DNA of 64,000 nucleotides from CBDCWA01 sp965223255. GTDB taxonomy: Bacteria > Pseudomonadota > Alphaproteobacteria > Rhizobiales > Hyphomicrobiaceae. The stretch lies in NCBI GenBank assembly GCA_965223255.1, contig CBDCWA010000004.1, positions 310,001-374,000 on the forward strand. Reading direction: 5' to 3'. The notes below the pieces were generated by a model. The model saw nothing but the letters and a program-made list of their open reading frames with translations, was not told where the DNA came from and did no database searches. The position numbers were made by a program, and so were the translations under genes. Of this stretch, positions 16,528 to 23,955 are shown in pieces; position 1 is the stretch's first letter; each line of letters starts with the position of its first letter.

Positions 16528-17160
16528 TTGAGCGAAATGGGAAAGCCCGAACTGATATGGCCGGGTGAACGGCTCAGAGCATTTTTTCGCACGCTCTTTG
16601 CAAACGAGCCGACCATTACCCCAGAAGTCCGCGAACGTTTGGTCGAGCAGTGTACAAAGCCGATCAACCGCATGTTGGTCTGGTACTTCCCCGAAGCGAA
16701 GAAAGATACGCGACAGTCTGAGGCACGTGAACCGGGGGGGCACCAACAACACGATTTCAAAACCGATGCCCCGCCGCTGGCCAGCCCTGACGATGCATCG
16801 GTGCTTGAGCAAATGGCGCCATGGCCGGAGCCCGATCAGGAGCCTGCCTATGAGCGCATCGATGCCACAGATGGCACGCCGCAAGCTGAGCCGCCCCCCC
16901 AGCTGATGATGAACGAAACCGCCGAGGCAAAAAAATTTGATCCCTTTGCCTTCAGCATTATCGCTCTCTACCGACGGGACGGTCGCGAAGCTCTCATCGC
17001 GCAGCTGAACCAAATCGACTCATCTGAAGATCTGCGCCAACTTGCCGACGCCCAGCACCTGTCGGTGCCAGGTGACATTCAGGAGCCTGCTGCACTACGC
17101 CATGCCATCGTCAAGGGCGCTGAGCAGCGCATCGCCGACCGGCGCGCCGCAGGAAGCTAG
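16528..17160 (+). CDS. unknown protein coupled to ParA-like ATPase
   Basis: I do not recognise a named family. The 210-residue protein (TTG at 16528; ATG at 16537 is an alternative) has three parts. An N-terminal helical region (about 1-55) is followed by an acidic, Pro-rich linker (about 60-130). The C-terminal domain (about 140-210) begins FDPFAFSIIALYRRDGREAL and ends with the helix AIVKGAEQRIADRRAA. The start is eight bases after the ParA-like stop, so translation is probably coupled and the product is likely a partner or cargo adaptor. No transmembrane segment is seen. Confidence 0.7.
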   Translation: MSEMGKPELIWPGERLRAFFRTLFANEPTITPEVRERLVEQCTKPINRMLVWYFPEAKKDTRQSEAREPGGHQQHDFKTDAPPLASPDDASVLEQMAPWPEPDQEPAYERIDATDGTPQAEPPPQLMMNETAEAKKFDPFAFSIIALYRRDGREALIAQLNQIDSSEDLRQLADAQHLSVPGDIQEPAALRHAIVKGAEQRIADRRAAGS

Positions 17161-17184
17161 CCCGCCGAACCGGGCCACCCCAAT

Positions 17185-17226
17185 CACGATTTGGCATCAC
17201 CATTCAGTGTTGTATGCCAAATCGTG
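17185..17226. promoter_or_regulatory. 13-bp perfect inverted repeat upstream of ruvB
   Basis: CACGATTTGGCAT (17185-17197) and ATGCCAAATCGTG (17214-17226) are exact reverse complements around a 16-base spacer. No T-run follows, so it is not a standard terminator. It may be an operator for ruvB, whose start is 44 bases downstream, or an mRNA hairpin ending the ParA-like transcript. Confidence 0.55.
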
Positions 17227-17270
17227 CTATGAAGGACATCGCGAATCAATCTCTTTCCAGGACCCGCGCC

Positions 17271-18347
17271 ATGACTGATCGAATTGTCAGCGGCTTGAAT
17301 TCTGAGACGGATGCAAACGAGACATCCATTCGTCCTCAGACACTCGGCGATTTTATCGGTCAAGAGCAGGCGCGCGCCAATCTCCGGGTCTTTATCGAAG
17401 CAGCCCGCAAACGTGGCGACGCCTTGGACCATGTGCTTTTTGCCGGCCCCCCTGGTCTCGGCAAGACCACTTTGGCGCAAATCATGGCCAAAGAATTGGG
17501 CGTCGGCTTTCGTGCGACATCCGGTCCAGTGATCTCGAAAGCCGGTGATCTGGCGGCGCTTTTGACTAATCTGGAGGACCGCGACGTCCTGTTCATCGAC
17601 GAGATCCATCGCCTGAACCCGGCTGTCGAAGAGATTCTCTATCCAGCAATGGAGGACTATCACCTCGACCTGATCATCGGTGAAGGCCCGGCCGCCCGTT
17701 CTGTACGCATTGAACTCGCCAAATTTACCCTCGTCGGTGCGACCACCCGCTCCGGCCTGCTGTCGACTCCGTTGCGTGATCGCTTTGGCATTCCGGTTCG
17801 CCTGAACTTTTACACCGTTGAGGAACTTGAAACGGTGGTCACGCGCGGCGCCCGCATTCTATCGGTTCCGATCGTTCCGGAAGGGGCTAGAGAAATTGCC
17901 CATCGCGCCCGCGGCACACCGCGCATTGCCGGCCGCCTCTTACGCCGGGTTAGAGATTTTGCCGCCGTCGATGGAGCCACAAAAATAGACTCCGCCGTCG
18001 CCGATCGCGCCCTACGCGCCCTCGAGGTCGACAGCCAAGGCCTCGACGCCCTCGACCATCGCTACCTGTCTTGCATTGCAAATAATTACGAAGGCGGCCC
18101 TGTCGGCATAGAGACCATCGCTGCCGCGCTTTCCGAACCGCGAGACGCCTTAGAAGAAATCGTTGAACCGTATCTCTTACAACAAGGTTTCATCGGACGG
18201 ACGCCGCGCGGGCGCGTTCTCACGCTCAAGACCTACCGCCACCTTGGTCTTGCAGGACCGCAGCGGCTGTCGACACCGCAAATCGCGATGTTTGATGACG
18301 GCGATGAGCCGACCGATCAAGAGCGGGCAAAGAACCGTGGCCAATAA
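17271..18347 (+). CDS. ruvB: Holliday junction branch migration helicase RuvB
   Basis: Hexameric AAA+ motor of the RuvAB complex that drives branch migration during recombinational repair. Walker A GPPGLGKT lies at residues 59-66, Walker B LFIDEIHRL near 114, and sensor 1 GATTRSG follows. The C-terminal winged helix (RTPRGRVLTLKTYRHLG) is intact. The frame opens 19 codons earlier, but MTDRIVSG at 17271 with AGGA nearby is the family start; 358 residues is normal. ruvC and ruvA, usually directly upstream, are absent here, and the ParA-like pair takes that place. ybgC overlaps its 3' end. Confidence 0.97.
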   Translation: MTDRIVSGLNSETDANETSIRPQTLGDFIGQEQARANLRVFIEAARKRGDALDHVLFAGPPGLGKTTLAQIMAKELGVGFRATSGPVISKAGDLAALLTNLEDRDVLFIDEIHRLNPAVEEILYPAMEDYHLDLIIGEGPAARSVRIELAKFTLVGATTRSGLLSTPLRDRFGIPVRLNFYTVEELETVVTRGARILSVPIVPEGAREIAHRARGTPRIAGRLLRRVRDFAAVDGATKIDSAVADRALRALEVDSQGLDALDHRYLSCIANNYEGGPVGIETIAAALSEPRDALEEIVEPYLLQQGFIGRTPRGRVLTLKTYRHLGLAGPQRLSTPQIAMFDDGDEPTDQERAKNRGQ

Positions 18348-18819
18348 CGTCGAGTGGCCGGACCTGGCCGGGCGTATTGTCGAGCGCGACAGCGGTCTCT
18401 GTCATCGCCTGCCCATTCGCGTATACTTCGAGGACACTGATTTTTCCGGCCTCGTCTACCATGCCGCCTATGTCAAATGGTGTGAACGTGGCCGCTCCGA
18501 TTTCCTGCGCCTGTTAGGCAACGATCATCACAATCTGCTCGCCGGCGCCAATGGCAGCGAACCGGCCGCTTTTGTTGTCCGCCGCATGACATTCGAGTTT
18601 CTAAAACCGGCCCGCATCGACGAAATTCTAGAGGTTGAAACGAGCACCAAGGAAATCGGCGCTGCGCATTTGACGCTCGATCAATGCATTTTCCGCGGCA
18701 CCGACCAGATCATAGCGGCCGAAGTTATGGTGGTCCTTGTTTCGCTGTCGGGCAAGCCGCTCCGCCTGACCCAAACCCTGCGCCAGGCCTTTGCCGCCCA
18801 TCAGCGGCACGAGTCTTGA
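18337..18819 (+). CDS. ybgC: YbgC-type acyl-CoA thioesterase (tol-pal associated)
   Basis: Hotdog-fold thioesterase that hydrolyses acyl-CoA, linked to phospholipid metabolism and traditionally the first gene of the tol-pal cluster. The active-site pattern YFEDTDFSGLVYHAAYVKW contains the catalytic Asp, and RRMTFEFLKPARI is the second family block. I take the GTG at 18337 (160 residues), which overlaps ruvB by 11 bases. ATGs at 18295 and 18304 are possible. The overlap suggests coupled translation with ruvB. tolQ follows only after 533 bases, an unusually wide gap for this pair. Confidence 0.9.
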   Translation: MANNVEWPDLAGRIVERDSGLCHRLPIRVYFEDTDFSGLVYHAAYVKWCERGRSDFLRLLGNDHHNLLAGANGSEPAAFVVRRMTFEFLKPARIDEILEVETSTKEIGAAHLTLDQCIFRGTDQIIAAEVMVVLVSLSGKPLRLTQTLRQAFAAHQRHES

Positions 18820-18832
18820 AGTCTTTTCCGTG

Positions 18833-18900
18833 ACTTGGCCCGCCACCCCGAAGTCTCGCGTGGCGAGACCAGGAGACAAGGCGTCGTAGTTTGGCCAAGT
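18833..18900 (+). ncRNA. nested stem-loop, candidate structured RNA
   Basis: ACTTGGCC (18833-18840) pairs with GGCCAAGT (18893-18900). Just inside, CGCC (18841-18844) pairs with GGCG (18880-18883). The centre is a 7-bp hairpin, GTCTCGC-GTG-GCGAGAC (18853-18869). All arms are perfect. It begins 13 bases after the ybgC stop. It could be an attenuator, an mRNA 3' element or a small RNA; no family is recognised and no T-run follows. Confidence 0.4.
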
Positions 18901-19230
18901 TCCCGGCCCATATGCGACCCGTGGGGACATCGAACCAGCGTATTGCGCAAGCCGCCCGTCCGGCGCTAGACCAACCTGTCAGAAATCAGGATGCGCGAGA
19001 GCACGATTTCGGACAGAAAGTCGCTCGCTTCTTTGGCGGAAATCATCGGGCTTGGAGGTGGGAGAACCGTGACGAATCAGCTTGAGATCCGAAGACGATA
19101 ACCTTGCGGTGCATCAGGCTGGTTTCGCCAGTTCACCGTAACGGACGACAGGATCTTAACGGCAGGCCATGCATTGTGTGGAAAAGTGTTGAATTGCAGG
19201 CGTTTCTCGCCATAGCGGGCGACACCACGC

Positions 19231-19246
19231 TAAACACCTGCTTAAC
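19231..19246 (+). promoter_or_regulatory. CtrA-like site upstream of tolQ
   Basis: TAAA-N7-TTAAC, one base away from the CtrA consensus TTAA-N7-TTAAC, about 107 bases before the tolQ start. A single mismatch site in AT-poor DNA is suggestive only. Confidence 0.3.
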
Positions 19247-19249
19247 ACG

Positions 19250-19275
19250 ACAGTGCCCCTTTCCGAATGCACTGT
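19250..19275. repeat. 7-bp inverted repeat in tolQ upstream region
   Basis: ACAGTGC and GCACTGT flank a 12-base loop. The arms are perfect and no T-run follows. It lies four bases after the CtrA-like site and may be an operator or a leader hairpin. Confidence 0.35.
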
Positions 19276-19352
19276 TACCCTGACGCGACTGGACAGAAGA
19301 CCAACGCTCAACGAAACACATGGTATGAGACGGACATGAGACGGATTATTGC

Positions 19353-20087
19353 ATGTTGACAGGAGCCAAAAGCGCTGCCGCGCCAACCAATGGTGTATCG
19401 TTCATCGAGCTATTCATGCACGCTCACATTGTCGTGCAGGTGGTGATGATCGGACTGCTTCTGGCCTCGGTATGGTCCTGGGCCATCATCATTGAAAAAC
19501 TCTTCTCCTTTCGCCGCGCACGCGTCGAAGCAGATCGGTTCGAGCAGATGTTCTGGTCCGGCCAATCGCTGGATGAGCTCTACGCCAACTTGGCACCAAA
19601 CTACACCATCGCAATGGCCGCATTGTTCGTGGCCGCAATGCGCGAATGGAAGCGGTCCGTCGAGGGCAGCATCCGCGCGCTTGGCGGCATTCAACTGCGT
19701 GTCGAAAAAGTCATGGACGTCACCATCAGCCGCGAAATGGAACGCCTGGAGCATCGTTTGCTATTCTTGGCAACCGTCGGTGCCACGGCCCCCTTCGTCG
19801 GCTTGTTCGGTACAGTCTGGGGCATCATGACCAGCTTTCAGGCGATCGCCACATCCAAGAACACGAGCCTTGCTGTTGTCGCACCAGGCATTGCCGAAGC
19901 CCTGTTCGCAACCGCCCTCGGCTTGCTGGCGGCCATTCCGGCCGTCATCTTCTACAACAAGTTTGCTGCCGATGCCGCGCGCCTTTCTCAGCGCCTCGAA
20001 GCTTTCGCCGATGAATTTTCTGCCATCGTCTCGCGTCAGATCGATGTCAGCGAACGTCACCAGCCAGCCGAACGCTATAATGCATAG
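19353..20087 (+). CDS. tolQ: Tol-Pal system proton channel subunit TolQ
   Basis: Inner-membrane MotA/ExbB-family protein that, with TolR, uses the proton gradient to energise TolA during outer-membrane constriction. Three membrane segments are visible: around residues 24-42 (VVMIGLLLASVWSWAIIIE), 135-160 (LFLATVGATAPFVGLFGTVW) and 175-200 (GIAEALFATALGLLAAIPAV). The conserved cytoplasmic loop lies between the first two. At 244 residues it is complete. It is the first gene of a tight tolQ-tolR-tolA-tolB run. Confidence 0.96.
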   Translation: MLTGAKSAAAPTNGVSFIELFMHAHIVVQVVMIGLLLASVWSWAIIIEKLFSFRRARVEADRFEQMFWSGQSLDELYANLAPNYTIAMAALFVAAMREWKRSVEGSIRALGGIQLRVEKVMDVTISREMERLEHRLLFLATVGATAPFVGLFGTVWGIMTSFQAIATSKNTSLAVVAPGIAEALFATALGLLAAIPAVIFYNKFAADAARLSQRLEAFADEFSAIVSRQIDVSERHQPAERYNA

Positions 20088-20107
20088 ACCCGGAGGAGCA
20101 GTCGACG

Positions 20108-20578
20108 ATGGGAGTTAGTCTCGGCAGTGGACAAGGCGGACAAGGTGGGCGCCGTCGGCGTGGCAAGAGATATTCGCCAATGTCTGAAATCAACGTCACA
20201 CCATTCGTCGATGTCATGTTGGTGCTGCTAATTATTTTCATGGTCTCAGCGCCCCTGTTGACGGCAGGTGTGCCATTGGAATTGCCTGCGACGGCAGGCA
20301 AGGCGTTGCAGCCACAGAACAAGGAACCCGTGGTGATTTCGGTTACCAAGACAGGCCAAGTTTATCTCGGCCAGGAATCCGACAAACCCATTCCGCTTGA
20401 TCAACTTGGCGCCAAACTCCAAGCAATTGCCAAATCGCGCGGCGGAAAAACTGAAACAATTTTCGTTCGCGGCGACACGGCGGCGCAATACGGTATGATT
20501 GCCCGCGTTATGGCGCGGGTCAAACAGTCGGGCTTTAACAAGCTCTCACTGGTGACGGAAATCGAATCTGGAGGCTAG
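20108..20578 (+). CDS. tolR: Tol-Pal system protein TolR
   Basis: ExbD/TolR-family inner-membrane protein that forms the proton path with TolQ. A basic, Gly-rich N-terminus (about 25 residues) leads into SEINVTPFVDVMLVLLIIFM, with the key membrane Asp in FVDVML. A periplasmic domain of about 100 residues follows (IFVRGDTAAQYGMIARVMA). The start ATG is 20 bases after tolQ with GGAGG in between. Length 156 is normal. Confidence 0.96.
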   Translation: MGVSLGSGQGGQGGRRRRGKRYSPMSEINVTPFVDVMLVLLIIFMVSAPLLTAGVPLELPATAGKALQPQNKEPVVISVTKTGQVYLGQESDKPIPLDQLGAKLQAIAKSRGGKTETIFVRGDTAAQYGMIARVMARVKQSGFNKLSLVTEIESGG

Positions 20579-20584
20579 CCCGCC

Positions 20585-21613
20585 GTGTACCTCGGGTTTG
20601 TCCTGTCTGTTGCACTCCACGCTGGCCTGCTGGCTTGGGCGTTTGTTAATATTCAAGCAACACCGCCATTCAAGACACCGCAACCTGAGCCGGTTGAAGT
20701 TGCAATCATCACGCCGGATGAATTGGTGCGCCTGAAAAAGGGCAATCGCCGCTCCAAGAAGTTGCAGGCTAAGAAAGCCAAAAGTCAGGACAAGGGGAAA
20801 CGCAAGAAAGCGAGAAAACAGAAGCCGCCGCAGCCATCTGCGACACCACCACCTGATCCGGATGCCGCGCGCAAAGAACAACTCGCCAAGAAAAAGGCCG
20901 AGGCAAAAGCCCTCGCCCTCAAACGCAAGAAAGCTGCCGAAGCAAAAGCCAAAGCGTTGGCTCTGAAGCGTAAGAAGGCTGCTGAGGCCGAAGCGCGCGC
21001 GAAAGCAGCCGCCAAGCGCCGCAAGGCTTTGGCGGAAAAGAAGCGCAAAGCCCGTGAGCGCCGGCGCAAAAAAGCCGCTGAGCGCCGGCGCAAGCGGCTC
21101 GCAGAAAAACGACGCAAAGCCCGCCTCGAACGTCAACGCCGTGCGCGCCGCAAAAAACAATTGGAAGATGCCGTCCGCCAGGCACTGCTGGACAAGGACC
21201 CGACCAAGCGCAGACGGCGCGGCGGCAGTCAAGAAGAGCCTGACAAACCGACCAAAGCCAAAGGCCCGACTGCCGGTGCAAAAGAGGGCAAAGATCAACG
21301 CCTAACGGCCAGCGAAGAGAGCTTGCTGATCAGCCGCATCCGCAATCAGATCCGAGACTGCTGGCGCCTTCCCGGCGGCGGCGGCGGCGTGGTCGGCATT
21401 CCAAACGTCAAACTGAGTTGGAAACTCGACCGGCAGGGCAAATTGATTGGCGAACCGCGCGTCCTGGGGCGACGCGGCGGCACTATGTATAACCTGGCTG
21501 CCGCAGCCGCCGTTCGCGCAGTAAAGCAATGTCAACCGTTTAACTTGCCCGCCAAGCTCTATAAGCATTGGAAAGTCATCGACGAGTGGGTATTTGACCC
21601 GGACGATATGTAG
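20585..21613 (+). CDS. tolA: cell envelope integrity protein TolA
   Basis: Spans the periplasm and links the TolQR motor to TolB/Pal. It starts with GTG at 20585, seven bases after tolR. One N-terminal membrane segment (residues 2-22) is followed by a long Lys/Arg/Ala-rich helix (about residues 50-210) containing the near-tandem unit ALALKRKKAAEA. The C-terminal domain (about 240-342) resembles the TolA/TonB fold, with SRIRNQIRDCWRLP and a conserved Cys pair. The helix is unusually Arg-rich. Long frames on the opposite strand here are composition artefacts. Confidence 0.93.
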   Translation: MYLGFVLSVALHAGLLAWAFVNIQATPPFKTPQPEPVEVAIITPDELVRLKKGNRRSKKLQAKKAKSQDKGKRKKARKQKPPQPSATPPPDPDAARKEQLAKKKAEAKALALKRKKAAEAKAKALALKRKKAAEAEARAKAAAKRRKALAEKKRKARERRRKKAAERRRKRLAEKRRKARLERQRRARRKKQLEDAVRQALLDKDPTKRRRRGGSQEEPDKPTKAKGPTAGAKEGKDQRLTASEESLLISRIRNQIRDCWRLPGGGGGVVGIPNVKLSWKLDRQGKLIGEPRVLGRRGGTMYNLAAAAAVRAVKQCQPFNLPAKLYKHWKVIDEWVFDPDDM

Positions 21614-21674
21614 TGATGCCATTCGAAAGTCCACTTTGAGTCGTAGAAGCAGAACCGAACCAACGAGATTTAAA

Positions 21675-23039
21675 ATGTCCGATGAGCCGAAATTGGTCAC
21701 AACGCGCCGGCAGGCGCTCACTTGGCTAGGGTCGGCGGCCCTCTTCACAACACTACCGATCGGCGCGACAACGCCCCTCGCCCAAGGCCTGCGCGGCCGT
21801 CAGACGCAGGGCAATCTGCGCCCTGTCCCAATCGCCATCCCACCGTTTTTAGGCGACGATCCACGCCTCGCTGCCGACGTCACCCGGATTATCACCAACA
21901 ATCTTGGCAAGTCCGGCCTGTTCCGCCCCCTAGACCCCAGCGCCTTTATCGAGCGTATTCGCTCCACAACCGTCGCCCCTCGTTTTGCGGATTGGCGCGC
22001 AATCGGCGCCGAAAATCTTGTCGTAGGCATCACAAACCGCGACCGTCGGGGGCGCGCGGTCGCGGAATTCGGAGTGTGGGACGTTGTCTTGGGCAAACAA
22101 CTCACCCGCCAGCGAATAAAGATCGACCTCCGCAGTTGGAGACGCATCGGCCATATGATTTCCGACCAAGTCTACCAAAAGATCACCCAGGAGACCGGCT
22201 ATTTCGACACGCGCATCGTGTTCATTGATGAGCGCGGTCCTAAGGACAACCGCATCAAGCGGTTGGCGGTCATGGACCAAGACGGTGCCAATATTCAATT
22301 TTTGAGTTCAGGACGTGAACGGGTTTTGACGCCGCGTTTCAGCCCAACCAATCAAAAGATCACCTACATGCTCTACCCTGGCGACCGCAAATCGTCTCAA
22401 ACGACACCGCGTGTTCTATTGATGGACCTTGAAACGCGCCGCCAGGAAATCGTCGACGATTATCCAGGCATGACCTTTGCACCCCGCTTCTCTCCTGACG
22501 GACGCAAGATCATCATGAGCCGGGAACAGGACGGCATCTCGACGATTGTTGAGCGGGATCTCGCATCGCGCCGCTCGCGTCCGTTGACTCGCTCCAACGC
22601 CATTGACACAAGCCCGTGCTACTCACCCAATGGGCGTCAGATTGTATTTACATCGGATCGCGGCGGCAGCCAGCAGTTGTATGTGATGAGCGCCGACGGT
22701 TCGAAACCGCGCCGCATCAGCTTTGGACAGGGATCATACTCGACACCGGTCTGGTCACCACGAGGCGACTATATTGCCTTCACCAAACCGCTTCAGGAAC
22801 GATTCTTGATCGGCGTTCTCAAGCCTGACGGCTCTGGGGAGCGCATCCTGACCGAAGGCTATTCCAACGAAGGCCCGACGTGGGCACCGAATGGCCGGGT
22901 TTTGATGTTCTTTCGCGAGCCCCGCGGGGTCAACAGTGGGCCCCGGCTCTATACCGTTGATATAACTGGATATAATGAGCGATTGGTTCGCACGCCGTCA
23001 TTTGCCTCGGATCCGGCATGGTCACCGCTCTTACGGTGA
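21675..23039 (+). CDS. tolB: Tol-Pal system beta-propeller protein TolB
   Basis: Periplasmic protein with an N-terminal alpha/beta domain and a six-bladed beta-propeller that docks on Pal. Propeller repeats are clear, for example PRFSPDGRKIIMSREQDG and CYSPNGRQIVFTSDRGGSQQ. The start chosen is the ATG at 21675, because upstream codons are unlike TolB. The leader reads TTRRQALTWLGSAALF, a twin-arginine-like export signal rather than a plain Sec signal. Family length is usual (454). It begins 61 bases after tolA and ends the first part of the operon. Confidence 0.95.
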   Translation: MSDEPKLVTTRRQALTWLGSAALFTTLPIGATTPLAQGLRGRQTQGNLRPVPIAIPPFLGDDPRLAADVTRIITNNLGKSGLFRPLDPSAFIERIRSTTVAPRFADWRAIGAENLVVGITNRDRRGRAVAEFGVWDVVLGKQLTRQRIKIDLRSWRRIGHMISDQVYQKITQETGYFDTRIVFIDERGPKDNRIKRLAVMDQDGANIQFLSSGRERVLTPRFSPTNQKITYMLYPGDRKSSQTTPRVLLMDLETRRQEIVDDYPGMTFAPRFSPDGRKIIMSREQDGISTIVERDLASRRSRPLTRSNAIDTSPCYSPNGRQIVFTSDRGGSQQLYVMSADGSKPRRISFGQGSYSTPVWSPRGDYIAFTKPLQERFLIGVLKPDGSGERILTEGYSNEGPTWAPNGRVLMFFREPRGVNSGPRLYTVDITGYNERLVRTPSFASDPAWSPLLR

Positions 23040-23304
23040 ACTTGATTCCCGTTAAGCATGCCCTAATTTAATCCAGTTTTGGTCAAAATCGTTCATTTCA
23101 CGACGCTTTGGTGTCAGCGCGACATGCGGCATTGGTGCCACAAACCCCCGAAATATCGAAAGAAAATCCCACAGTTGATCAGTTTAATGCGTGGCAATTC
23201 AGCATCAACGGGGCTGCAAAACTCCGCTCACTGTGCCCTTATTCTTGATCTCTGCCGCCCATCCCGGTACCCCGGAAGAGGCAAAAGCCGCAAATGAGTT
23301 AGGA

Positions 23305-23403
23305 TTGCAAAGTAAGCCGGGTGGGAGAGGCATCAATGTAATTGCAGCAATAGCTGCTGCCATTGTTCTTGGTGCTTGTCTTTGGGAATTTTCAATTCCC
23401 TGA
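23305..23403 (+). pseudogene. degenerate copy of small lipoprotein gene
   Basis: From a TTG at 23305 the frame gives 32 residues ending NVIAAIAAAIVLGAC and a six-residue tail after the lipobox Cys. The block 23338-23379 matches the intact lipoprotein gene at 23500-23541 in 31 of 42 bases. Most differences are silent or conservative, as if both copies once coded. The copy has lost its expected ATG: an ATG at 23336 is in the wrong frame and runs straight into TAA. A GTG at 23191 would give a 70-residue frame with an internal lipobox, which is less likely. Confidence 0.4.
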
Positions 23404-23410
23404 TGGAGTT

Positions 23411-23426
23411 TGGAGCCAAGGCTCCA
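23411..23426. repeat. palindrome upstream of small lipoprotein
   Basis: TGGAGCC-AA-GGCTCCA, perfect 7-bp arms. It lies 58 bases before the lipoprotein start and could be an operator. Confidence 0.3.
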
Positions 23427-23484
23427 GCGTCGTCGCCATAGTCCCCTTGTTTTGTGATTCCTGGACCTCAATAGGAGAAAGATT

Positions 23485-23613
23485 ATGAAGGGCGCTATCG
23501 TTATTGCTGCAGTTGCTGCAGCCGTTGCTTTGGGGGCTTGCCGTAAGGAAGTTCCGCACTCTCCGATGAAGCTGGGTGCTGAAGTTCCTGCCGTTGAAAA
23601 GGTTGCCCGCTAA
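23485..23613 (+). CDS. miniature lipoprotein, 42 residues
   Basis: A very small gene with a strong ribosome site (AGGAGAAAGATT before ATG). The product begins MKGAIVIAAVAAAVALGAC: a signal peptide of about 18 residues ending in the lipobox LGAC, with Cys19 as the lipidation site. The mature peptide is only 24 residues, CRKEVPHSPMKLGAEVPAVE plus four more. It resembles entericidin-like mini-lipoproteins in layout, though I do not claim homology. It lies between tolB and pal and is followed by a clear terminator, so it is probably its own transcript and may be highly expressed. A degenerate copy lies upstream. Confidence 0.75.
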   Translation: MKGAIVIAAVAAAVALGACRKEVPHSPMKLGAEVPAVEKVAR

Positions 23614-23650
23614 GCCAGCGCGCAATTTTTCCAACTACGGGGAAAGTTTC

Positions 23651-23698
23651 AGGCCGCACCACCGGTTTCCATAACCGTTGGTCGGCCTTTTCTTTTTT
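23651..23698 (+). terminator. rho-independent terminator after mini-lipoprotein
   Basis: AGGCCG (23651-23656) pairs with CGGCCT (23683-23688). Further pairing inside joins ACC with GGT and CGGTT with AACCG. The stem runs straight into a T-rich tail at 23688-23698. Confidence 0.85.
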
Positions 23699-23955
23699 GT
23701 ATCTTCTCGACCATTTCGCGTCTTTGGATTGGCCGAGTCGGCTGAAGCTGTTGGAAAACACGAATAACCAATTGCCAAATCAGCGCTCCTAGTCCTTTTC
23801 TCAGACGTTAATTGCCGCGTCTATCGACCGTCGCCTAGTCCTGGTCACAATTATGGGCAAACGCTGCAATTGCAATTCGGTGCTTGGCCCTGCGTGATTC
23901 GTTTTTGTACCGTGTATCACCTTCGCCGCAACTGCCTGTCAATGGAGAGGATCAT

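Larger units (their letters stand above)
18820..19352. other. 533-bp gap between ybgC and tolQ
   Basis: No convincing coding frame. The region does hold structure: a nested inverted repeat at 18833-18900, a weak CtrA-like site at 19231-19246 and a small hairpin at 19250-19275. It is therefore likely a leader or promoter region for tolQ, possibly with a small RNA. Confidence 0.5.

Noticed and set aside
20546..21298. 250-residue open frame antisense to tolA
   Set aside because: Phe/Leu/Arg-rich reverse reading of the Lys/Ala repeats of TolA; a composition artefact.
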